This document shows, one piece after another, positions 1-6,243 of a stretch of 6,572 bases of DNA. The stretch comes from Verrucomicrobiota bacterium (GTDB lineage Bacteria; Verrucomicrobiota; Verrucomicrobiia; Verrucomicrobiales; DEV007). Location: positions 1-6,572 of the forward strand of contig JAHDCN010000156.1 in assembly GCA_020629815.1 (NCBI GenBank). The letters run 5' to 3'. Numbering within the stretch: position 1 is the stretch's first letter; every line of letters starts with the position of its first letter. The translations under genes were made by a program, and so were the position numbers. The notes under the pieces are model-generated. The model saw only the letters and a list, made by a program, of their open reading frames with translations, had not been told where the DNA came from and searched no databases.

Positions 1-305
1 TGGAATTCCCGCTGGCAGTAGTCTGTGTCAAAAGGTGGACGGACGCAGACTACGGGAAGTTGCTCCAGCTGTGCCTGCTGGCTTTCGAAAAACTCATCCA
101 GATTGGGCACGTCGATATAACACGCCGCATCGGCGGCTTCTCCCTGCGCACGCTGGATACGAATCGCTGCACCGTCCCTGGCCAGGTAGGCGTATTCCTC
201 TGATTCTCCGTGAACATCGAACCCCAACGTATCCCGAAACTTCGCAGCAGTCGCCAGCACGTCATTCACTCCAATCAACGGTGTGCATTGTTCCAGCCTG
301 GTCAT
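1..305 (-). CDS. VOC (glyoxalase/bleomycin-resistance-like) family protein, C-terminus cut by window edge
   Basis: The reverse strand encodes 101 visible residues starting MTRLEQCTPLIGVNDV and running off the left edge at ...YCQREF. The pattern fits a vicinal-oxygen-chelate betaalphabetabetabeta module: a first strand (TPLIGV, residues 8-13), a helix leading to FRDTLGFDV (23-31), strands around EYAYLARDGAAIRIQRA (37-53), then the second-half strand AACYIDVPNLDEFF (60-73). The closing CQREF (97-101) is where family members usually read REF-H-DPDG, and the next two bases (CA) are compatible with His. A metal-ligand His in the first strand is not evident, which is more like bleomycin-resistance-type binding proteins than glyoxalase I; substrate unknown. 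The start is the first ATG after an in-frame TGA, with no Shine-Dalgarno sequence visible upstream. It is transcribed away from the ATPase gene. The fold call is fairly secure, the function is not. Confidence 0.8.
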   Translation of the reverse strand, partial: MTRLEQCTPLIGVNDVLATAAKFRDTLGFDVHGESEEYAYLARDGAAIRIQRAQGEAADAACYIDVPNLDEFFESQQAQLEQLPVVCVRPPFDTDYCQREF

Positions 306-376
306 GGATTCATTAGATCAGAAATTCCGGAAAATTCGACTTTTTCCTGGCCGCCGGTGGAGTAGGATTTTCTGCA
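306..376. promoter_or_regulatory. Divergent intergenic region with candidate promoter(s) and ribosome-binding site
   Basis: This 71-base gap separates the minus-strand VOC gene from the plus-strand operon, so it should hold promoters for both. On the minus strand, TCTAAT (317-312) differs from the -10 consensus at one position and lies six bases from the VOC ATG; a weak -35-like TCGAAT sits at 339-334, 16 bases away. The perfect palindrome TTCCGGAA (325-332) lies between them. On the plus strand, GGAGTAGGA (359-367) is a plausible ribosome-binding site for the ATG at 377, with AGGA nine bases from it. I cannot identify a convincing plus-strand -35/-10 pair in the gap; it may begin inside the VOC gene. 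Promoter calls by eye are weak. Confidence 0.35.
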
Positions 377-1786
377 ATGGCAGATATCGAAGCACTCAAG
401 CAAGCCCTGGCGGTTTCTCCGGATAATGTTCCGCTCCTAATGATGTTGGGACAGGCTCAGGTGGAGATGTTCCAGTTTCCTGAAGCGCGGGAAACACTCG
501 ACCGCGTGCTGGCTGTTGAACCGGGCAACGCTGCTGCCAAAACACAGATCGCCGAGCTGATCGATTTGCAGGGGAAAACCTCGGAAGCTGTTTTGCGAGT
601 GGAACAGGTTTGCGAAGAGTCCCCAACTTTTGGACCAGCGTGGTTACTTCGGTCCCGTTTGGCATTGCAGGAAGGAAACGGACAGCAGGCCAGACAGTAT
701 TATGATGCAGCTATAGCAATGGATGCGTCGCTTACTGATGAGGAATTGCTGAAGAGAATTCGCGAAGCGGGGGGTAATCAATCAGCACCCGCGAAGGAGA
801 AACCATCGGAGGCGACTCCGCAATTTTCCGGTGACGGGTTTGCCGGAGCGTTCTCCTCAGAAGACGAGGACGAATTCGATGACTTGGGCGAAAACGATCT
901 CGATGATCTGGGACTGGAATTCGAGCAAATGAGCGAAGTCGATTTTTCCGGAGTCGGAGGAATGGATGCGGTGAAGGAGGACATTCGGATGAAGATCCTC
1001 TATCCGCTGGAGAACAAGGAGTTGTTCGAAGCCTACGGCAAAAAGGCAGGCGGCGGCGTGTTGCTCTACGGTCCTCCGGGTTGCGGCAAGACCCTGCTGA
1101 GCCGCGCCACGGCCGGGGAAATCAATGCGAGCTTTTTCAATATCGGCCTGCATCAAATTCTCGATATGTGGATCGGAAAATCGGAGCAGAAGCTGCATGA
1201 GATTTTCGAAATGGCGCGCCGCAAAGCGCCCTCGGTTTTATTTTTCGATGAGGTCGATGCTCTGGCGGCAGACCGGAAGGATATGCGCACTTCCGCCGGG
1301 CGCACACTGATCAATCAGTTCCTCGCCGAGCTCGATGGTAATTTGGATGACAACGAAGGCGTATTGGTGCTTGGGGCGACCAACGCACCCTGGCATCTCG
1401 ATTCCGCCTTTCTTCGCCCGGGGCGTTTTGATCGATTGATTTTTGTCCCGCCACCGGATGAACCAGCCCGGGAGGAGATTGTCAAAATCATGTCCGATGG
1501 GAAGCCGGTTACCGGACTCGATCCGCGCGGTTTGGCGAAAAAGGCGAAGGACTTTTCCGGAGCCGATATCAAGGCCGTGTTCGATCAGGCGATTGAGGCA
1601 TCACTGGCAGAGGCCATGAAGTCGGGCAAGATCGTTCCGGTGACGCAGAAGCAGTTGGTCAAGGCGGCCAAGAATGTGAAGCCCAGCACACGCAAATGGT
1701 TTGAGAGCGCCAAGAACTATGCGCTTTACGCAAACCAGAGTGGTTTCTACGACGAGATTCTCGACTATCTCGGTATCTCCAAGTGA
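377..1786 (+). CDS. TPR-containing single-domain AAA+ ATPase (Cdc48/Vps4-like classic AAA)
   Basis: The protein has 469 residues. The N-terminal ~125 residues are TPR-like helical repeats (for example 14-48 with LGQAQVEMFQFPEARETLDRV, then about 49-82 and 84-117). A Gln/Ser/acidic linker follows (about 133-187, very Asp/Glu rich at 161-184). One classic AAA module spans about 188-412: Walker A GPPGCGKT at 232-239, pore-loop-1 MWIG at 264-267, Walker B VLFFDE at 287-292, sensor-1 GATN at 333-336, and a second region of homology ending FLRPGRFDR with both arginine-finger positions present (R347, R350). SGADI at 394-398 marks the lid helices. All catalytic residues are intact, so it should be an active hexameric ATPase that threads or remodels protein substrates in the cytoplasm. 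The C-terminal tail (about 435-466, STRKWFESAKNYALYAN and YDEILDYL) is helical and resembles a tail I associate with bacterial Cdc48-like ATPases. There is no protease domain, so it is not FtsH. It is first in the plus-strand run, 12 bases before a TPR membrane protein that is its likely partner. Substrate unknown. Confidence 0.93.
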   Translation: MADIEALKQALAVSPDNVPLLMMLGQAQVEMFQFPEARETLDRVLAVEPGNAAAKTQIAELIDLQGKTSEAVLRVEQVCEESPTFGPAWLLRSRLALQEGNGQQARQYYDAAIAMDASLTDEELLKRIREAGGNQSAPAKEKPSEATPQFSGDGFAGAFSSEDEDEFDDLGENDLDDLGLEFEQMSEVDFSGVGGMDAVKEDIRMKILYPLENKELFEAYGKKAGGGVLLYGPPGCGKTLLSRATAGEINASFFNIGLHQILDMWIGKSEQKLHEIFEMARRKAPSVLFFDEVDALAADRKDMRTSAGRTLINQFLAELDGNLDDNEGVLVLGATNAPWHLDSAFLRPGRFDRLIFVPPPDEPAREEIVKIMSDGKPVTGLDPRGLAKKAKDFSGADIKAVFDQAIEASLAEAMKSGKIVPVTQKQLVKAAKNVKPSTRKWFESAKNYALYANQSGFYDEILDYLGISK

Positions 1787-1798
1787 TCCGCTTGAGCT

Positions 1799-3067
1799 AT
1801 GAGTGAATGGCAACATGGAATGCTGCTCCTGGATCAGGGACGCTACGATGAGGCGGAAGCCTGTTTCATCGGAGTGCTCACCCGCGAGCCGGAAAACGAT
1901 TTTGTCTACAGTCGGCTCTCCCTCTGTCGGATGGAGATGGAGGGGCGAAAAAACGACGCACTTTCTTCAATCGACGAAGCGATTCGTATCGAGCCGGAAG
2001 TATCGATGTATCGCTCAATTCGTGCGTTGATTTTGTGTGAATTGAATCGCGGCAAAGATGCGCTGACAGAAGCGGACCAGGCGGTGGCTCTCGACCCGGA
2101 AGACGACTTTGCAGCGGGAGTGAAGGCTTCGGCTTACTGTGAATTGCAGAAATGGTCGGACGCTGAGGATTGGGCCCGCCGGGCGCTGTCATTGAATTCC
2201 GATTCGACGATGGCGGCGAATATTCTGACTCACACTCTGCGCTTGCAGGGCAAAAGTAATCAGAACGAAGCCGCGGTCAGTCAGCTTCTGGCGGACGACC
2301 CGAATAGCAGTCTCGCCCACGTCAATGCCGGCTGGACTGCGTTGCATCAGGGTGACAGCCGCAAGGCGGAAGAGCATTTTCGCGAAGCGCTTCGTCTCGA
2401 TCCCGAAATGGAAGCTGCCCGCGAGGGATTGCTCGAGTCGTTCAAGGCCCGCTCCTGGTTTTATCGCGGCTACCTGCGTTACTGCTTTTTCATGCAGCGC
2501 TTCACGGAGGGTAAACAGTGGCTGATCATCATTGGTCTGTATGTCGTTTATCAGGTGCTGCGTCGGACTTTGAAAGAAATCAATCCCCTGTTGGCCGGCG
2601 GCCTCGTGTTTCTTTGGCTCGGATTCATCATGTGGATTTGGCTGGCCCCGGGAATCGGAAATTTTCTGGTTTTCCTGGATCGCTCCGCTCGATTGGCGCT
2701 GAAGCCCGGGGAAAAATGGCACGGTATTGCTGTCGGGGGAGGGCTTCTGATTGGAGTCATGGCCCTGGTGACCGGTTTCATTTGGAAACAGGATCCATTA
2801 CTGGCGCTCGGGATGGGCGCGATCATTTTCACGGTTCCGGCCTCACTGACTTTTGATAACGAATCGACGGCAGGTCGCTGGATTTTTGGATTACTCACCG
2901 CTTACACGTTTCTCGCGACCTGCGGAGTGATGGCACTGGAATGGCTCCATGGAAAACCCGGCATCCTCGATGCCAGCTGGGGACTCGCGCTGCCGGCGAT
3001 CATTGGAGCGATTTTGTGCACCTGGCTGGGGAATGTTCCGGCGCTGCGTCGCGGGAAAGCGAAGTAA
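1799..3067 (+). CDS. TPR-repeat protein with C-terminal multi-pass membrane domain
   Basis: The protein has 422 residues. The first ~210 are tetratricopeptide repeats, visible as G/A-x-Y/F-x-x-A and D-P/E-P caps: about 2-32 (QGRYDEAEACF), 36-66, 70-100 (NRGKDALTEADQAVALDP), 104-134, and 170-203 (LHQGDSRKAEEHFREALRLDP). The second half is hydrophobic, with five or six likely membrane segments near 240-255, 265-284, 308-328, 335-350, 361-382 and 394-412; the last ends in a basic RRGKAK tail, suggesting a cytoplasmic C-terminus. There is no signal peptide, so the TPR half is probably cytoplasmic and anchors partners at the inner membrane. Similar TPR-plus-membrane proteins with a motif like GYLRYCFF before the first segment are, from memory, recurrent in several phyla and uncharacterised. 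It follows the AAA+ ATPase by 12 bases, and both carry TPRs, so a physical or functional pairing is likely. The ribosome-binding site is weak (only a GAG at 1794-1796, two bases before the ATG), so translation may depend on the upstream gene. Confidence 0.9.
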   Translation: MSEWQHGMLLLDQGRYDEAEACFIGVLTREPENDFVYSRLSLCRMEMEGRKNDALSSIDEAIRIEPEVSMYRSIRALILCELNRGKDALTEADQAVALDPEDDFAAGVKASAYCELQKWSDAEDWARRALSLNSDSTMAANILTHTLRLQGKSNQNEAAVSQLLADDPNSSLAHVNAGWTALHQGDSRKAEEHFREALRLDPEMEAAREGLLESFKARSWFYRGYLRYCFFMQRFTEGKQWLIIIGLYVVYQVLRRTLKEINPLLAGGLVFLWLGFIMWIWLAPGIGNFLVFLDRSARLALKPGEKWHGIAVGGGLLIGVMALVTGFIWKQDPLLALGMGAIIFTVPASLTFDNESTAGRWIFGLLTAYTFLATCGVMALEWLHGKPGILDASWGLALPAIIGAILCTWLGNVPALRRGKAK

Positions 3068-3076
3068 TTGGGAATT

Positions 3077-3706
3077 ATGTCAGAATACCGATTGGATACC
3101 TACTACCTCACTCCTTCGCAACTGAACGATTGCTTTGGTTCGAATGATCAGGATCTGTGCGCTCGCGTATTGAAGGATGAGTCAGAAGTTCTGCAAACCT
3201 ATGCAAATCGCTTTTCCGGTATCACGCTTCAACAGGCGGTCGAAGAATTGATCAATGGGAAAGAGCAGGAAGGGGAGTATCCCTATCACTATGGCTTTGC
3301 GACCTGGGCGATCATTGCTGAGGTTGCCAGTTCCCGACCGGAAAACGAATCAATCGGCTATCCCTTTGTCTGCCCGTGGCACGTTGCGGATTCGTTCGAG
3401 AAAGTGGCAGATCGCTTTCCGCTGGTTTCAGATATTTTTCAAAAGCTGGATTGTCGAAAAAGAGATGAGGCGATCGCAAAAGTTCATTGTTTTGATGCGA
3501 TCCCTTCCTTTGCCTTTGTTCTGACGGAAACCCATGAGGCCTTAAAGAAGGAGCTGCAATTGCTGCGAGGCGAACTCGAAGATTTCCCTGATTGGGCAGA
3601 TGAAATGGACGACGATGTCGAGGAGCTGGAAGATCTCTTTGAGATTCTCGACGAAGCGATTTCAGCGGGAAAAAATCTGATACTGGTCATGGAAGGTGAT
3701 TTGTGA
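3077..3706 (+). CDS. Uncharacterised soluble protein with acidic C-terminal region (possibly DUF7691-like)
   Basis: The protein has 209 residues from the ATG at 3077. I prefer this start to the TTG at 3068 that touches the previous stop, because it has a GGGA four bases upstream (3070-3073, spacer AATT is short) and because MSEYRLDTYYLTPSQL is a natural N-terminus. No signal peptide or membrane segment is visible, so it is cytoplasmic. Visible landmarks are an N-terminal strand then LTPSQLNDCFGSND (11-24), a GKEQEGEYPYHYGFATWAII segment (61-80), and a strongly acidic helical stretch at about 163-193 rich in Glu/Asp with a DDDVEELEDLFEILDE core. The opening (a Y-x-L strand, then a -FGS-D- turn, later a G-Y-x-YG segment) reminds me of small bacterial proteins grouped as DUF7691, but I hold that loosely. 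It sits nine bases after the TPR membrane gene and seven bases before the heme protein, so it probably shares their transcript. Function unknown. Confidence 0.85.
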   Translation: MSEYRLDTYYLTPSQLNDCFGSNDQDLCARVLKDESEVLQTYANRFSGITLQQAVEELINGKEQEGEYPYHYGFATWAIIAEVASSRPENESIGYPFVCPWHVADSFEKVADRFPLVSDIFQKLDCRKRDEAIAKVHCFDAIPSFAFVLTETHEALKKELQLLRGELEDFPDWADEMDDDVEELEDLFEILDEAISAGKNLILVMEGDL

Positions 3707-3713
3707 CCGGCTT

Positions 3714-5003
3714 ATGACGCCAATTGCGTCGAAAAGAGTCCTGCGTAAGTTCTACAGCGTGAGATTGGTGTTTGCTCTGGTTTTGTTTTTCTCGACGGTC
3801 GCGTCTGCGCAGGATGCTACCCGCGACTACTCCGACCTCGATGCTCCTGAGCATCTCTACTGGGAAAAGGAGCTGAATGATCCGTTCACGAAGTTTCTCG
3901 AAGAGATCAAGCAGGGCAAACACGAGCTCGATTACAGTTCCGAGCTGGCGTATTTGAAATCAATGATGAAGGCGCTGGGCATTTCCCGGCACAGCCAGTT
4001 GATGCTGTTTTCGGTAACCAGTCTGCAAACCGGTCTGATCACGCCTCGCAATCCCCGGGCCATTTATTTCAACGAATCGATTTACCTCGGCTACATCCCC
4101 GGTGGACGTCTGGAGGTCATTTCGCTCGATCCGGAGCTGGGAGGTATCTTTTACATTTTTGATATTCCAACTTCGAATCGCCCACCGATAGCGGAGCGCT
4201 CGGACCGCTGCATGAATTGTCATGCCAAGCCCAGCGTCGGCAATGTGCCGGGAATCGTCCTGAAAAGTGTGCTGCCCGGGCCAAATGGTGGCAGCGTGAA
4301 TGCCTACCGGCGGGATCAGATTGGTCATCACATTGCCTACGAGGAGCGCTTCGGGGGCTGGCACGTCACCGGTGAGCATGGCATCAACAAGCATTGGGGC
4401 AATAAGCTGGGGCGATTGTTTCAGGGGGAAATTTCCACCACTGACAATCTCATCGGGCAGAATTTCGACATCTCGCGCTATGCCGCCGAGGGCAGCGATA
4501 TTCTGGCTCACTTGCTGATCGAGCATCAGGCGGGTTTTGTGAACCGGGTGATCGAGACCAGTTACCGGGCCCGGACTTACTGGACCGATGGTGGCAACCG
4601 TCTGAAACCGGAACACCGCGACGAACTCAAATCTCGGGCGACTGAGTTAGTCCGCTACATCCTGTTTGCTGATGAGCCGGAGCTGCCCGGAAATGGAGCG
4701 AAGGGAGATCCTTTGCTGAAATCGGATTTTCTGGCGGCGGCTATTCCCGATAAACAGAACCGCTCCCTGCGCGAGTTTGACCTGCGCAAGCGGCTGTTTC
4801 GGTATCGCTGCAGCTACATGATCTACACGCCGGTTTTTCGCGGACTTCCCGATTGGTTTCGCAAAGAAGTCTATTCCCAGCTCAAAGACGCGCTGCGTCC
4901 GAATACAGAGCTATCTCGTGAGTTTGCCTATTTGCCTACGGCGGAAAAGCGGGCAATTGCTGAAATCCTGATCGACACCATCGATGATCCCGCGTTTCGC
5001 TAA
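3714..5003 (+). CDS. Exported monoheme c-type protein (single CxxCH), uncharacterised family
   Basis: The protein has 429 residues from the ATG at 3714. A basic n-region (SKRVLRK), a hydrophobic core at about 18-29 and an ASA|QD site after residue 32 form a Sec signal peptide, so it is periplasmic or outer-envelope. One heme-c attachment motif, CMNCH, lies at 166-170 within RSDRCMNCHAKPS, in mid-protein rather than at the start of a small cytochrome fold. Downstream come SVLPGPNGGSVNAYRRDQ, paired His 205-206, GGWHVTGEHGINKHWGN (His 217, 222, 227) and LIEHQAGFVNRVIE (His 271), all candidate distal ligands. I recognise the pattern 'FNESIYLGY...DPELGGIFY...CxxCH...GGWxVTGxHG...H-GN...EHQ' as recurrent in PVC-group exported proteins, without a known reaction. 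An electron-transfer or peroxidase-like role is possible but unproven. A GTG at 3696 would add six residues and overlap the previous gene; it lacks a correctly spaced ribosome-binding site. The 3' end overlaps the next gene by 20 bases. Confidence 0.87.
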   Translation: MTPIASKRVLRKFYSVRLVFALVLFFSTVASAQDATRDYSDLDAPEHLYWEKELNDPFTKFLEEIKQGKHELDYSSELAYLKSMMKALGISRHSQLMLFSVTSLQTGLITPRNPRAIYFNESIYLGYIPGGRLEVISLDPELGGIFYIFDIPTSNRPPIAERSDRCMNCHAKPSVGNVPGIVLKSVLPGPNGGSVNAYRRDQIGHHIAYEERFGGWHVTGEHGINKHWGNKLGRLFQGEISTTDNLIGQNFDISRYAAEGSDILAHLLIEHQAGFVNRVIETSYRARTYWTDGGNRLKPEHRDELKSRATELVRYILFADEPELPGNGAKGDPLLKSDFLAAAIPDKQNRSLREFDLRKRLFRYRCSYMIYTPVFRGLPDWFRKEVYSQLKDALRPNTELSREFAYLPTAEKRAIAEILIDTIDDPAFR

Positions 5004-6186
5004 AATTTTGGTTGGTCCGTTGCTGGCAGCGATTCCCTCGATCCTGACGGCACAGGAAATCGTGCCCTTTGAAATGGAGCGGCAGGTCTTGCTGAAGCGG
5101 GAGAATCCGCAGAGCAAAGAACTCTGGTTTCATCCCAGAGTGGCGGCGATTCCCGGTGCGGGAGAAAACGGCAACCCCGCCGTCATCATGACGCTGCAAA
5201 AGCTTCTGGGAAAATCAGACTTCTTTTCCGGCCTGAGTGTGATGCGCAGTGACGATCTCGGTAAAACATGGACCCGGCCCTCAGCTCCTAAAGAACTGGG
5301 CTGGATCGAAGAGGGCGACGGCGTCAACATTGCCGTCGCTGACGTCACTCCCGGCTGGCATGCACCGAGCAGCAAACTGATTGCGATTGGCGCGCAAGTC
5401 CGCTACAGCCCGGAGGGAAAGCAGCTCCAGGATCGTCCGCGTTCACACCAGACAGCGTATGCCATATACGATCCGAAGACTGACAAATGGACTGGCTGGA
5501 AACGGATCGAGATGCGGAAGGGTAAGGAGTTTAATTTTGCCCGTAGCGCCTGCGCTCAGTGGCTGGTGGAAGAAGACGGCAGCTGCCTGTTACCATTTTA
5601 TATTGGCGAAGGCACTAAAACACCATTTTCCAGCACGATGGTTCGCTGCAGTTTCGATGGAGAAACTCTCGAATACCGCGAGCACGGCAATATTCTTCGC
5701 CATGAGGTGATGCGTGGCCTCTATGAGCCCAGCGTGATCCGATTCCGGGGAAATTACTTTCTGACTATGAGAAACGACCAGAAAGCGTTTGTTGCGGTCA
5801 GTGAGGATGGACTGCAGTTCTCCGAACCAATGCCCTGGACCTTTGACGACGGCAGCGAACTGGGCAGTTATAATACCCAGGCCCACTGGCTCGTAAAAGA
5901 GGACGGACTGTTTCTCAGCTACACCCGGCGAGGCGCAGACAACGATCATGTCGTCCGGCACCGGGCACCGCTATTCCTCGCACAAGTCGATCCCGAGAAA
6001 TTGCAGGTGATGCGAGGAACTGAGAAGATTGTTGTGCCCGAGCGGGGTGCAACCCTCGGCAATTCAGGAATTTCCCAAATCTCTGGGAACGAATCCTGGA
6101 TCACGGTTGCTGAAGGCAATGTGGATCGCCCCGAGGCAAAAGAGCGAAAAGCCGATGGCAGCGTCTACCTCGTTCGGATTAGGTAA
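4984..6186 (+). CDS. Exported sialidase-like (BNR/Asp-box) beta-propeller protein
   Basis: The protein has 400 residues. Residues 1-23 (PRFAK, then a hydrophobic LVGPLLAAIPSIL core, ending TA|QE) form a signal peptide. A canonical Asp box, SDDLGKTW, lies at 89-96 (S-x-D-x-G-x-T-W), and a degenerate second one, VSEDGLQF, at 272-279. Other landmarks are WFHPRVAAIPG (48-58), a strand-rich YEPSVIRFRGNYFLTMRND (247-265), and GSYNTQAHWLVKEDGLFLSY (294-313). This is the six-bladed propeller style annotated as sialidase family or exo-alpha-sialidase in Verrucomicrobiota and Planctomycetota. The F/Y-RIP motif of true sialidases is not evident; R52 in PRVAAIP is the nearest equivalent. Hydrolysis of sialic acid is therefore not established; it may act on another glycan or only bind. 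The start overlaps the heme-protein gene by 20 bases, suggesting translational coupling. The gene ends seven bases before the terminator hairpin. Confidence 0.85.
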   Translation: MIPRFAKILVGPLLAAIPSILTAQEIVPFEMERQVLLKRENPQSKELWFHPRVAAIPGAGENGNPAVIMTLQKLLGKSDFFSGLSVMRSDDLGKTWTRPSAPKELGWIEEGDGVNIAVADVTPGWHAPSSKLIAIGAQVRYSPEGKQLQDRPRSHQTAYAIYDPKTDKWTGWKRIEMRKGKEFNFARSACAQWLVEEDGSCLLPFYIGEGTKTPFSSTMVRCSFDGETLEYREHGNILRHEVMRGLYEPSVIRFRGNYFLTMRNDQKAFVAVSEDGLQFSEPMPWTFDDGSELGSYNTQAHWLVKEDGLFLSYTRRGADNDHVVRHRAPLFLAQVDPEKLQVMRGTEKIVVPERGATLGNSGISQISGNESWITVAEGNVDRPEAKERKADGSVYLVRIR

Positions 6187-6192
6187 ACACAA

Positions 6193-6221
6193 AAAAAGGC
6201 CCGCCATCGGCGAGCCTTTTT
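6193..6221. terminator. Bidirectional rho-independent terminator between convergent genes
   Basis: The arms AAAAAGGC (6193-6200) and GCCTTTTT (6214-6221) pair, and inside them CGCC (6202-6205) pairs with GGCG (6209-6212) around an ATC loop. On plus-strand RNA, C6201 faces A6213, a mismatch. On minus-strand RNA the same position is U opposite G, a wobble pair, giving an unbroken 13-pair stem followed by U7 (complement of A 6197-6191). Both flanks supply a U-tract, so it can end both the operon and rplS, but it is better formed for rplS. The stop codon of the sialidase-like gene is at 6184-6186 and that of rplS at 6246-6244. Confidence 0.9.
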
Positions 6222-6243
6222 CTCAAATTTCTGTTCGCAGGGA

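Noticed and set aside
50..265. Minus-strand 71-codon frame overlapping the VOC gene
   Set aside because: It is a different frame of the same strand; its Trp/Arg/Ser-rich product has no family features, unlike the frame starting at 305.
35..316. Plus-strand open frame opposite the VOC gene
   Set aside because: Low-complexity Arg/Pro/His-rich translation with no recognisable fold, while the opposite strand reads as a clear VOC protein.
377..1786. FtsH-type protease identity for the AAA+ ATPase
   Set aside because: No HExxH zinc-protease motif, no N-terminal membrane segments, and the protein ends soon after the AAA lid.
2189..2722. Minus-strand 177-codon open frame inside the TPR membrane gene
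   Set aside because: It lies wholly antisense to a gene with clear TPR and membrane patterns; the product has no coherent domain pattern.
3068..3076. TTG start for the acidic soluble protein
   Set aside because: An ATG nine bases downstream gives a more natural N-terminus; the TTG has no ribosome-binding site of its own.
3696..3713. GTG start giving a six-residue longer heme protein
   Set aside because: The GGAAG directly abuts the GTG with no spacer, it would overlap the previous gene, and the added residues (MICDRL) precede an already complete signal peptide.
3960..4616. Minus-strand 218-codon open frame inside the heme-protein gene
   Set aside because: Antisense shadow of a strongly patterned coding frame that includes a signal peptide, CxxCH and conserved motifs; no recognisable domain of its own.
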